64,000 nucleotides of DNA. Source: Dolichospermum sp. DET69. GTDB taxonomy: Bacteria > Cyanobacteriota > Cyanobacteriia > Cyanobacteriales > Nostocaceae. A program made the position numbers and the translations under genes. The notes under the pieces are model-generated. The model had not been told where the DNA came from. It saw nothing but the letters and a program-made list of their open reading frames with translations, and searched no databases. The stretch covers positions 536,501-600,500 of the forward strand of contig CP070233.1 in assembly GCA_017355425.1 (NCBI GenBank), read 5' to 3'. Positions 17,353-26,847 of this stretch are shown in pieces (position 1 is the stretch's first letter; each line of letters opens with the position of its first letter).

Positions 17353-20313
17353 ATGGAAACACGTATAGATGATAGCGAAGTGCTTCGCAAGAATCAAGAG
17401 CTAACTTATGATCAGGCAAGAATAGCTTATGAACAGCAAGACTATGAATTAGCTGCGGTTGTAATTAATCAGTTGATGCAAAATTCACCAGATGACCCTA
17501 ATGCACACTTATTGAAGGGACACATCTATTATATGCTACAACAATATGATGTAGCAAAGGATGGATACAAAAGCGTATTGCATCTAACAGACGATCAAGA
17601 AATTATTAATCTTGTTCATCATTGTCTTGCAACTATACAACAGTATACACAGCCTTTTGGTGATTATGAACCTCCATCTAATAGTTTGGTAACAACTGAA
17701 GAATCTTTGGATGTAGGGATGATAGCGAAGCACTCCGCAGAAATCGGGAATTTGAATGGCAGTATCAACTCCTGTGAAGAATACGAACCAGTCCTAGATC
17801 CTCTAGAACATAATCCGTTTGCAGATCATCCAGATGGTACGGAATTTGACAGCAATTCATGGGATGGTGCGATGACTGATGATCCCTTTGGTCTATCTAC
17901 TGAATATCTCTCAGCTGATCCGATATCAGATCAATTAGAGTTACCACCTTTTTGGCAAGAAGAAATTTCTGTCGGTGATAATTATGCTGATAGTAATAAC
18001 AATTTAGGTAATGGAAGTTCAGTAATAAGTGATGATGCCCAAAGCTATTCACCTTTTGCAGAAACAAAATTATCGGTTGATGATGACCCTGAAAATCAAC
18101 CTAAGCTATTTCTAGTAGGGGAAGATATAGACGACTTGATGGATGAGCATTTTGCAGACTTAAACACCAGTCTAAAAGATCCATATTTAGAGATTGATGA
18201 ACAGGCAGTCAACAATAATATCAGAAATAATTGGCAAGATAGCCGAGAAAATGATTTGTCTAGGAGTGGACAAGATAGTTTAGTGAATGAGATTTCTGGG
18301 GAAATAGCACCTGTGTCAGGGGGCCAACTGAATCAGCATCAACCAGTATCAGGATCATTTACCAATAATTCTTCGTCACCACAACGGGAGCTTAATTCTA
18401 ACTCTTCATCAGCAAAAAGTAATTTTGATGATGATAGTTTTGATTTGGATGCGTTTGAATCTGCTTTTGGGGCAGAAAATGAAGCAGATTTTGGTACTGA
18501 AACTTTTGTTTCCATTAAAAATACCAGTAATATTTCCAGCGGAGACAGTAATAAGAATAATATAGAGTTTTTAAACGACTTTGATGAATTCGATGATCTC
18601 GGTGATATACCAGGATTTGAACTCACTGAAGATGGCAGTTTTGATGATGGAGGAATGCTATCAGAATCTTTAGATAGTCGAGGAAGTTCTCTAAATCAAT
18701 TTGTTGATGACTCCTTCGATGATTCCTCCGCAGCACTTCGCTATCAAAAAGGTGATTCATATCAAGATATTAGCCGTCGTGACGAAGAACTATTCACAAT
18801 TACAGGCACTCAAGAATCAGTTCCTGTCTTTACTCAATTAGACGTTGCTAAGACAGAACCAATTGTAGCCTTAGAACAAGGAATATTGGCACCATTTGAA
18901 AATGCCCCCTTAGACCAGAAACAATGGTGGATAGCTGGAACTGTAGGTTTGGTATCAGTGGTAGGTGTAGCTCTTGTTAGTGCATTGGCAATTGCAATTT
19001 CACCAGCCCAACAACGGGAATCAGTGAGAAATACAGGGTTGTTAATGGCCTTAGTTGCCGGAGCTACAGGTGCAACCACTGCTGGGTTTATGGGTAATCT
19101 CACTCTCAAACAAATTCGTCGTACCACTAAGGATCTCCAAAGTCAGTTTGATTCTGTTCGTCAAGGCAATTTGAATGTGGAAGCGACAGTCTATTCACAA
19201 GATGAATTAGGCTACTTAGCCACTGGCTTTAATGATATGGCTAGGGTAGTTTTCACAACTACCAATGAAGCCCAACGGAAAGCCATTGAGATGGAAGAAG
19301 CTAAAGAAAATCTGCAACGTCAGGTAATTCGCCTTCTTGATGACGTAGAAGGAGCAGCTAGAGGAGATTTGACAGTTCAAGCGGAAGTTACAGCGGACGT
19401 ACTTGGAGCGGTAGCTGATGCCTTTAACCTGACAATTCAAAATCTCCGAGATATTGTCCAACAGGTAAAAGTCGCAGCCCGGGACGTAACCAAAGGTTCA
19501 ACTAATTCAGAAACCTTTGCGAGAGCCTTGTCTGGGGATGCTTTACGACAAGCCGAAGAGTTAGCTGTCACCTTGAATTCTGTCCAGGTAATGACTGATT
19601 CCATCCAACGGGTAGCAGAAGCAGCCAAGGAAGCGGAAACTGTAGCCCGTGAGGCTAGTAAAATTGCTCAAAAAGGAGGAGAAGCGGTAGAAAATACGGT
19701 AGCGGGGATTTTAGAAATTCGAGAAACAGTGGCGGAAACTACCCGAAAAGTGAAACGATTGGCAGAATCTTCCCAAGAAATTAACTCTATCGTTGCCATA
19801 GTTTCGCAAATTGCCTCCCGTACCAATTTATTAGCTCTTAATGCCAGTATTGAAGCGGCAAGAGCAGGAGAAGCAGGTCGAGGATTCGCTATTGTGGCTG
19901 ATGAAGTGCGACAGTTGGCAGATCGATCTGCTAAGTCCTTGAAAGAAATTGAGCAAATCGTGATGCAAATTCAAAGCGAAACTAGCTCAGTGATGACAGC
20001 AATGGAAGAAGGTACACAACAGGTAATTCATCAAACTAAATTAGCTGAAGAAGCCAAGCGATCGCTAGATAATATTATCCAAGTAGCAGATCACATTGAT
20101 ATTTTGGTACGATCAATCACTAGTGATACCGTAGAACAAACGGAAACTTCTCGCGCTGTCGCACAAGTAATGCAATCTGTGGAACTAACAGCACAAGAAA
20201 CCTCTCAAGAAGCACAGCGGGTTTCTGGAGCCTTGCAACATTTAGTGGGAGTATCCCGCGACTTGATTGCCTCCGTGGAACGTTTCCGAGTGGAAACTAT
20301 CGAATCAAGGTAA
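17353..20313 (+). CDS. hmpD: HmpD: methyl-accepting chemotaxis protein
   Basis: 986 residues. TPR-like repeats at about 15-105 ([32 protein letters not shown]), then an acidic low-complexity region of about 400 residues rich in DD, S and N. Two TM helices follow near 523-550 and 560-583. A HAMP domain (about 584-640, [20 protein letters not shown]) and a second HAMP-like unit (about 660-720, [19 protein letters not shown]) precede the MCP signalling domain (740-986) with hairpin tip [20 protein letters not shown]. There is no periplasmic sensor: the loop between the TM helices is about 12 residues, so input is probably cytoplasmic. Family: PilJ-like receptors. Ribosome site GGGAGG. Confidence 0.92.
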   Translation: METRIDDSEVLRKNQELTYDQARIAYEQQDYELAAVVINQLMQNSPDDPNAHLLKGHIYYMLQQYDVAKDGYKSVLHLTDDQEIINLVHHCLATIQQYTQPFGDYEPPSNSLVTTEESLDVGMIAKHSAEIGNLNGSINSCEEYEPVLDPLEHNPFADHPDGTEFDSNSWDGAMTDDPFGLSTEYLSADPISDQLELPPFWQEEISVGDNYADSNNNLGNGSSVISDDAQSYSPFAETKLSVDDDPENQPKLFLVGEDIDDLMDEHFADLNTSLKDPYLEIDEQAVNNNIRNNWQDSRENDLSRSGQDSLVNEISGEIAPVSGGQLNQHQPVSGSFTNNSSSPQRELNSNSSSAKSNFDDDSFDLDAFESAFGAENEADFGTETFVSIKNTSNISSGDSNKNNIEFLNDFDEFDDLGDIPGFELTEDGSFDDGGMLSESLDSRGSSLNQFVDDSFDDSSAALRYQKGDSYQDISRRDEELFTITGTQESVPVFTQLDVAKTEPIVALEQGILAPFENAPLDQKQWWIAGTVGLVSVVGVALVSALAIAISPAQQRESVRNTGLLMALVAGATGATTAGFMGNLTLKQIRRTTKDLQSQFDSVRQGNLNVEATVYSQDELGYLATGFNDMARVVFTTTNEAQRKAIEMEEAKENLQRQVIRLLDDVEGAARGDLTVQAEVTADVLGAVADAFNLTIQNLRDIVQQVKVAARDVTKGSTNSETFARALSGDALRQAEELAVTLNSVQVMTDSIQRVAEAAKEAETVAREASKIAQKGGEAVENTVAGILEIRETVAETTRKVKRLAESSQEINSIVAIVSQIASRTNLLALNASIEAARAGEAGRGFAIVADEVRQLADRSAKSLKEIEQIVMQIQSETSSVMTAMEEGTQQVIHQTKLAEEAKRSLDNIIQVADHIDILVRSITSDTVEQTETSRAVAQVMQSVELTAQETSQEAQRVSGALQHLVGVSRDLIASVERFRVETIESR

Positions 20314-20637
20314 AAGGCAATAGTAAAAAGGCAACAGTAAAAATTAATGTATACTTCTGTGCGTATTACATCACAGCGGCAATAAACTAACTAGGGCTTG
20401 CATAAAAGGAAGCAAAAGGGTTGATAGATAAATGTTTGCAGGGTTTTATAACCAAACAAGTGCAAGATTATTGACAATAGATGTTTAAGACCCTTGCATT
20501 TTCACTCTTCTATAACCGCGTAAATTTGAGGACTAATTGTCCAACCTTCTCTTCCTGCTGACTCCTGACTCCTAGCCCATGGCTTACGCCACGCTGCGCT
20601 TTCACGAAAAGACTTATTCAGCAAACCCTAACTAACT
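20314..20637. other. Spacer between hmpD and hmpE
   Basis: 324 bp without a gene. AT-rich, with an interspersed motif GGCTTACGCCACGCTGCGCTTTC near 20581-20603 (cyanobacterial short repeat). No convincing terminator, so hmpE may be read through from hmpD. Confidence 0.6.
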
Positions 20638-23600
20638 ATGCAGCCGGAACAACAACAACGGATTTTAGGTTACTTTCTCGAAGAAGCTAGAGAACACCTG
20701 AACACCATCGAACAGGGCTTACTGAATCTCCAAAGTACCCTGAACGATTCAGAAATGATTAATGAAGTCTTCCGTGCAGCCCACTCTATCAAAGGTGGTG
20801 CGGCTATGTTGGGTTTGAGTAGTATTCAACACACATCCCACCAACTTGAGGATTGCTTCAAAATTCTGAAAGAACATCCTATTCAAGTAGACCAAAGGTT
20901 AGAATCTTTACTTCTGGATATATGTGATACCTTAAAAGCTCTAATAGACAATCTTGGCAATCCCTTTGGGTTATCAGAGGAAAAAGCTCAAGCTTTGATG
21001 TCTAAAACTGAACCAGTCATGCAATGGCTGAATGAGCATATAGAAATACTGTTAAAGCAGGGAAATGGTGGAGCAAAAAGCTTCAATAACTCACCTGTGA
21101 CCCGTTTACAACTAGATGTAGCTGTTCCCACACAGGTACAGAAGTTACCTATAACAACTAAACAAAATCAGGATTGGACAGAGTTTCAAACTCAAGTGTT
21201 ACAAATCCTTCGGGAAATGTTGCAACAGTTTAAACAAACTAACTTAGGGAATTCTCGCGAAAATTTGCAAGAATGCTGTTACCAATTAGCAAAAATTGGC
21301 AGAGACTTAAATTTATCAAATTGGTGCGGTTTGTGTGAATCGGCAGCCCTGGCTATATCCAATCCTAATAATAGTTATCTGACTTTAGCCAAAATTATTA
21401 TTACTGAGATTAAACAGGCTCAAGAATTAGTTCTCCAAAATAGAGATGCGGAAATTGCTATTAGTCAACAATTAGAAACTCTGTTCCCGCTCCTACAACG
21501 GTCGTTATTGGAATTCGAGGAAACAGCAACTGGGGAAACTTTATTTACAGACTCAACAGAACTAAATTTAGAATCAGTAGCATCAGTAAATATCACTAAC
21601 ACAATTGAATTTACTGATCAACCTTTGTTTAATCATCATCAATCAATCTTCACTCACAATTCTTCAGAGATCGGACTTTCTGAGTTAAACACTCTTGCTG
21701 ATTTATTTGAAGGTGATACACCTGATTTAGATGATACTTGGCAACAAGAAGAAATACTAGAAGTAGGAGCGAACGGCCGTTCGCCCCTACCAATTACCAA
21801 TAGTGAAGTTGAAAATAATAATCATGATTTAGCTGATTTACTCTTCTTTGAAGATGACGATAACCAGGCAATAACTGCAAATCATCAAGAGGATTTAACT
21901 CTCTTCTTTGATGAAAGTTTCTTAGAAACGGAGAATATATCTTTATCAAATCTGCAACAGTCAACAGTTAATTTTCAACCTATAGAATCTAGTAATCTGT
22001 TGTCAAATAATACAGATTCACAATTTCCATCAGATGATGTATTGCTAGAATTAATCTCGATTTCCAGAGAATCTCGTCAGCCTAATCCTGAAGATGGGGC
22101 AACTAGCAATAATAAGTTGAAAGAGTTATTAACATTCACCGCAGATGATGAATTATTGTTTACGGCTGAAACAACTGAATCAGAAAATCTGGCTATCTTA
22201 GAACCAGCGACAGAATCGGAAATCAGTTTTGATAATTCTTTCTTGTTAGAAGATCAATATGCTGGAGATACTGAACCAGCAAATCTGGCTATCTCAGAAA
22301 CAGCGACAGAATCGGAAATCAGTTTTGATTCCTTCTTGTTAGAAGATCAAGATGCTGGAGATGCTGAACCAGAAAATCTGGCTATCTTAGAAACAGCGAC
22401 AGAATCGGAAATCAGTTTTGATAATTCTTTCTTGTTAGAAGATCAATATGCTGGAGATACTGAACCAGAAAATCTGGCTATCTCAGAAACAGCGACAAAA
22501 TCGGAAATCAGTTTTGATTCCTTCTTATCGGCAGCCGAAAATGCTAAGGATAAGGTAAATAAAGATGCCAATTCGACCGCAGAAATTATTCCCACAACCA
22601 TAAAAATATCAAAAACAAAACCACCAGCACCAGAAAGTTTATCATTAAATAATATATTTGCAGAACTGGAAAAAAATACTCCACTGTCAATAAGTGAAAT
22701 TGATGATTTATTTAGTACACCAGAAATAACAACTAATCTTGCTAATTCAGTAGATAATCTAGATAACTTCTGGGATGATCTAAACACAACTAACTCAGAA
22801 AGCACTGCTTCAGGTAATCAAGATGTAGCTAAAGAATTAGAGGAAAGTCTATTTAGTGCGTCAGTTGAAAATGTGGCAAAAAATCAACAATCAACTAGAA
22901 GTAATAGTTTAAACAAAAAAGAGTTTGATCTAATTTTTCAAGAGCAAGAACAATCTTTCGATCTATTTTTTACATCAGATACCGATAGCGGGGCGCAAGC
23001 CACAGATAATCTATTTGATGATGTTATTGCCACAAACTCTAGTTTTAGCAATGTTCCCATAGTTGAATCTAGGGAATTATTTTTGCCAGAAATTAATAAT
23101 TTTTCCCAATCTCCAGAAGAACTTAATTCAATACCAGAATTTACTTATCAATCTCCAGAAAAAACGGCAAATATCCCACTAGTTGAGATTCTTGAAGATA
23201 GCAATGATGACAATTTAATCTTGTTGGCAGCAGAAATAACAAGTTCTTCAAGTGATGTTTCTGAAGACTTGATTACAAACACTGATAGGAATGATTTAGC
23301 AATATTTGCTGAAGCAGAATCTAACTTAGATTTTACTGTACACTTTGCTGAGTTTAACTTAGAACTAGAATCAGATTCGACAACAGAACTAGCCGCAGAT
23401 GTTTTTGTAGTGGGTGAAACTTCTACAGAATTAGAGTGGGAAAATCTGGTAGAGGAATCTTCACTGGATGAGTTTGCAGGAATAGAAGCACTTTTAAATG
23501 AACCTACCAAAGAAAATCTGGTAGAGGAATCTTCACTGGATGAGTTTGCAGGAATAGAGGCACTTTTAAATGAACCTGCCAAAGAAAATCTGGTAGAGGA

Positions 23601-25866
23601 ATCTTCACTGGATGAGTTTGCAGGAATAGAAGCATTTTTAGCCGCAGCATCAGGAGAAATTACTAATCAGGAATCTATTGAAGATGAAGATTTTGCAGCA
23701 TTAGAAGCGTTGCTGGGTGAGAATGAAGACAACAAATTAGAGATAATTTCACCGCCACCGGCAATTATTCAACCTGCGGTAATTAAATCTCAAAATAGTT
23801 TTTCAGACTTGGGACTAGAAGATGAATTTAGTGAATTAGAGGATTTGTTAGAACAGGCTGATAAAACAATATCTAGCTCTTCAGCAACATCACAGAAAAC
23901 TTCTAACAGTAAAATCCCCCGTCCCATGACTCGACGGACGATAAAAGAAGAAAGTATGAAGATTCCAGTTAAACAACTGGATGATATGAGTAACTTAGTT
24001 GGGGAGTTGGTGGTAAATCGTAATACATTAGAGCAGGATCATGAACGTCTGCGACAGTCACTAGATAGCCTCTTGGTTCAGGTACAACACCTCTCAGATG
24101 TGGGAGTAAGGATGCAGCAATATTACGAGCGATCGCTCTTGGAAGCCTCTCTCCTATCCAGTCGCCGCTCTAGAGAATCTGATAACTCATCTGGTCATTC
24201 CCATAATCGTGGGTTTAGCGAAATCGAAATGGATCGGTTTACGCCTTTTCATAGCCTGGCGCAAGAAATGATTGAGTTCATCGTGCGAGTCCGGGAGTCA
24301 GCCAGTGATATTGACTTTGTTACCGAAGAAACAGAACAGGTAGCGCGACAGTTACGCCAAGCAACTAGTCAGCTACAAGAAGGATTGACAAAAGCCCGAA
24401 TGGTGCCATTTAACCAAGCGATTGATCGTTTGCGGCGAGGAGTGCGGGATAATGCCATTAGATATGGCAAACAAGTAGAGTTAGTCACAGAAGGTGTTGA
24501 TACCTTAGTTGACAAAATGATTTTAGACCATCTTACAGATCCTTTGACTCACATGGTCAATAATGCGATCGCCCACGGAATCGAAACTCCAGAAGTGCGT
24601 CAAGCAGGGGGTAAATCACCTGTAGGTATTATTAGCATTCGCGCCTTACAACAAGGAAACCAAACGATTATTTCCGTCAGTGACGACGGCGCAGGTATTG
24701 ATCATCAAAAAGTTAAAAATAAGGCAGTTAAAAAAGGTATCCTCACCCCCGAACAGGCAAAAACCATATCTCGGATTGAAACCTATGAACTTTTATTCCT
24801 CCCTAACTTCAGCACCGCTGATGAAGTAGACGATATCAAAGGTAGAGGTGTGGGCATGAACGTTGTCCACAACGATATTAGCGAAATTCGCGGTACAGTT
24901 GGTACTGACTCCAAACTAGGTCAAGGAACTACCTTTACTATCCGTCTGCCACTAACTCTGAGTATTTGTAAAGCCCTATTCTGCATCTGTGATAGAACCA
25001 GAATCGCTTTTCCAATGGATGGTGTAGAGGATACCCTAAATATCTCCGCCAAAAACATTCAGCAAGATGCTGATGGAGAATCATTTATTGTCTGGAGAGA
25101 GACTATCCTTCCCTTCAAACCGTTAAAAGAAATATTAGTTTTTAATCGTCAGCTTAGTCGTGGAAACGTCTATGGTACTAAGACAGAGGATGACATGATT
25201 TCTGTAATCATTGTTCGCTCAGGTAATACAATGATTGCCTTACAAATTGATCAAGTCCTGAGTGAACAAGAAATTGTAATTAAGCAATTTGAGGGGCCAG
25301 CACCTAAACCTAGTGGTGTAGCTGGTGCTACAGTTCTTGGTGACGGCATGATTATGCCCATTGCTGACGTGCTAGAAATCATTGATATCTTTCAAGGTAA
25401 GATGTCTAAACATATTGGTGGCAATTGGCAGCACCCAGGATTACCATCAATTAAGGTTGTTCCCGCTGAAAAAATAGAAACAACAGTATTAATTGTTGAT
25501 GACTCAATCACAGTTAGAGAACTTCTATCTCTTACCTTTACCAAAGCTGGTTATCGTGTAGAACAAGCCCGCGATGGCCAAGAAGCTTGGGATAAACTTC
25601 GTTCTGGTTTACCTTGCGATATCGTTTTCTGTGATATTGAAATGCCCCGTTGTGATGGACTAGAATTTCTCTCACGGATTCAGAAAGATGGTTCTTTCGG
25701 CCATTTACCTATTGCGATGCTCACCTCTCGTGGTGCTGACAAACATAGACAAATGGCATTACAACTGGGAGCTAGTGGCTACTTTACGAAACCTTATTTA
25801 GAAGAAGCGCTTTTAGAAGCAGCTTCTCGAATGCTCAAAGGAGAAAATCTTGTAGCTACTACTTAA
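20638..25866 (+). CDS. hmpE: HmpE: giant hybrid CheA histidine kinase
   Basis: 1742 residues, much longer than ordinary CheA. The HPt domain (1-110) has phospho-His49 in AAHSIKGGAAMLG; a second helical, HPt-like region without the key His lies at about 185-290. A ~780-residue acidic, repeat-bearing linker (about 300-1090) follows. The dimerisation domain (from about 1105, MKIPVKQLDDMSNLVGELVVNRN), HATPase (N box MVNNAIAHGIE, G boxes DDGAGID and GRGVGMNVV), CheW-like domain (about 1440-1590) and C-terminal receiver (from about 1615, VDDS; CDIEMPRCDG; TKPY) complete the CheA core. It autophosphorylates and feeds HmpB/HmpA in the motility pathway. The linker contains tandem repeats and a palindrome insertion, described separately. 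Confidence 0.93.
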   Translation: MQPEQQQRILGYFLEEAREHLNTIEQGLLNLQSTLNDSEMINEVFRAAHSIKGGAAMLGLSSIQHTSHQLEDCFKILKEHPIQVDQRLESLLLDICDTLKALIDNLGNPFGLSEEKAQALMSKTEPVMQWLNEHIEILLKQGNGGAKSFNNSPVTRLQLDVAVPTQVQKLPITTKQNQDWTEFQTQVLQILREMLQQFKQTNLGNSRENLQECCYQLAKIGRDLNLSNWCGLCESAALAISNPNNSYLTLAKIIITEIKQAQELVLQNRDAEIAISQQLETLFPLLQRSLLEFEETATGETLFTDSTELNLESVASVNITNTIEFTDQPLFNHHQSIFTHNSSEIGLSELNTLADLFEGDTPDLDDTWQQEEILEVGANGRSPLPITNSEVENNNHDLADLLFFEDDDNQAITANHQEDLTLFFDESFLETENISLSNLQQSTVNFQPIESSNLLSNNTDSQFPSDDVLLELISISRESRQPNPEDGATSNNKLKELLTFTADDELLFTAETTESENLAILEPATESEISFDNSFLLEDQYAGDTEPANLAISETATESEISFDSFLLEDQDAGDAEPENLAILETATESEISFDNSFLLEDQYAGDTEPENLAISETATKSEISFDSFLSAAENAKDKVNKDANSTAEIIPTTIKISKTKPPAPESLSLNNIFAELEKNTPLSISEIDDLFSTPEITTNLANSVDNLDNFWDDLNTTNSESTASGNQDVAKELEESLFSASVENVAKNQQSTRSNSLNKKEFDLIFQEQEQSFDLFFTSDTDSGAQATDNLFDDVIATNSSFSNVPIVESRELFLPEINNFSQSPEELNSIPEFTYQSPEKTANIPLVEILEDSNDDNLILLAAEITSSSSDVSEDLITNTDRNDLAIFAEAESNLDFTVHFAEFNLELESDSTTELAADVFVVGETSTELEWENLVEESSLDEFAGIEALLNEPTKENLVEESSLDEFAGIEALLNEPAKENLVEESSLDEFAGIEAFLAAASGEITNQESIEDEDFAALEALLGENEDNKLEIISPPPAIIQPAVIKSQNSFSDLGLEDEFSELEDLLEQADKTISSSSATSQKTSNSKIPRPMTRRTIKEESMKIPVKQLDDMSNLVGELVVNRNTLEQDHERLRQSLDSLLVQVQHLSDVGVRMQQYYERSLLEASLLSSRRSRESDNSSGHSHNRGFSEIEMDRFTPFHSLAQEMIEFIVRVRESASDIDFVTEETEQVARQLRQATSQLQEGLTKARMVPFNQAIDRLRRGVRDNAIRYGKQVELVTEGVDTLVDKMILDHLTDPLTHMVNNAIAHGIETPEVRQAGGKSPVGIISIRALQQGNQTIISVSDDGAGIDHQKVKNKAVKKGILTPEQAKTISRIETYELLFLPNFSTADEVDDIKGRGVGMNVVHNDISEIRGTVGTDSKLGQGTTFTIRLPLTLSICKALFCICDRTRIAFPMDGVEDTLNISAKNIQQDADGESFIVWRETILPFKPLKEILVFNRQLSRGNVYGTKTEDDMISVIIVRSGNTMIALQIDQVLSEQEIVIKQFEGPAPKPSGVAGATVLGDGMIMPIADVLEIIDIFQGKMSKHIGGNWQHPGLPSIKVVPAEKIETTVLIVDDSITVRELLSLTFTKAGYRVEQARDGQEAWDKLRSGLPCDIVFCDIEMPRCDGLEFLSRIQKDGSFGHLPIAMLTSRGADKHRQMALQLGASGYFTKPYLEEALLEAASRMLKGENLVATT
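21763..21790. repeat. Interspersed palindrome inside hmpE, in frame
   Basis: GTAGGAGCGAACGG followed by CCGTTCGCCCCTAC: 14-bp arms with one mismatch. It encodes VGANGRSPLP in the disordered linker. Related GTAGGGGCG...CGCCCCTAC palindromes occur between genes here (for example 30958-30985). Confidence 0.7.
22183..22527 (+). repeat. Tandem 31-32-residue repeats in the HmpE linker
   Basis: Four units beginning E/ANLAI(L/S)E(P/T)AT and containing SEISFD(N)SFLLEDQ; DNA period 93-96 bp. Units 1 and 3 are longer by one Asn than units 2 and 4, suggesting duplication of a two-unit block. Confidence 0.85.
23440..23646 (+). repeat. Three 24-residue tandem repeats in the HmpE linker
   Basis: Units ENLVEESSLDEFAGIEALL plus NEPTK/NEPAK with near-identical DNA (72-bp period). 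The third unit is truncated to EAFLAA. Confidence 0.88.
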
Positions 25867-26847
25867 CTCTAGGAACGCAAATTTAATAACCTGCAATTCC
25901 GACTTAACCTGAAATGGTGCGTTACGCTGTCGCTAACACACCCTACTTTTGCACTTTATTTAATTCATATTCCTTAATTTGTCAGCCGTAGGGGTTTACG
26001 GTGTAAACCCCTTAACTCGTTTCCCATACAAAGTAGCTTATGCCTACGAGCAATCAACTAATTGGCATTTACAAAAATCTAAAATTGCTTAGGAACGCAA
26101 ATTTAATAACCTGCAATTCTGACTTAACCTGAAATGGTGCGTTACGCTGTCGCTAACACACCCTACTTTTGCACTTTATTTAATTCATATTCCTTAATTT
26201 GTCAGTCGTAGGGGTTTACGGTGTAAACCCCTTAACTCGTAAACCCCTTAACTCGTAAACCCCTTAACTCGTAAACCCCTTAACTCGTAAACCCCTTAAC
26301 TTGTAAACCCCTTAACTCGTAAACCCCTTAACTCGTAAACCCCTTAACTCGTAAACCCCTTAACTCGTAAACCCCTTAACTCGTAAACCCCTTAACTCGT
26401 AAACCCCTTAACTCGTAAACCCCTTAACTCGTAAACCCCTTAACTCGTTTCCCATGCCAAGTAGCTTATGCCTACGAGCAATCAACTAATTGGCATTTAC
26501 AAAAACCCAAAATAAACAGATTTCCTCTATCTGACGTGGTTGGTGAGCAGTTCGACAGGTGTTACAGTGAGCTTGTCGAACTGCTCACTGTAACACTTGC
26601 CGAACCACACCCTACTCAATAAGTTATTCCCAAAGCCGAAAACGAGGCAATTTCGTTCATTCATATCATGGCAAGTTAGTGAGCGTGCGTAAGTCCTAGT
26701 ACTGTGGGCATTGCCCAGCCTACGTAGGGCTTGCCGAACAAGTATGACCTACCGTTAGGCATATTCTTAGCGTTTTCAAGATATTCTCACCCAATCCATG
26801 TATGCTAAATATTAAAGTTTATTTTCATACATTATAGGAATAAAGCT
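25867..26847. repeat. Intergenic duplication with a 14-copy 16-bp tandem array
   Basis: A ~210-bp segment (25871-26078) is repeated nearly exactly from 26091 to 26505. Both contain the hairpin GGGGTTTAC-GGT-GTAAACCCC (25991-26011). In the second copy the right arm plus TTAACTC is expanded to 14 units of the 16-mer GTAAACCCCTTAACTC (26225-26448). No spacers, so not CRISPR. Further downstream is a double hairpin (26543-26596). No gene recognised. Confidence 0.85.
26543..26596. promoter_or_regulatory. Two mutually exclusive hairpins upstream of the SNF2 gene
   Basis: Arm set 1: GTGAGCAGTTCGACA (26543-26557) pairs with TGTCGAACTGCTCAC (26574-26588). Arm set 2: GTGTTACAGTGAGC (26559-26572) pairs with GCTCACTGTAACAC (26583-26596). 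Both are perfect and share bases 26583-26588, so only one can form fully. It ends about 250 bp before the SNF2 start codon. It may be a terminator or switch, or simply a composite of interspersed repeats. Confidence 0.45.

Noticed and set aside
26225-26448. Possible CRISPR array
   Set aside because: Direct 16-bp tandem repeats with no spacers and no cas genes in the window.
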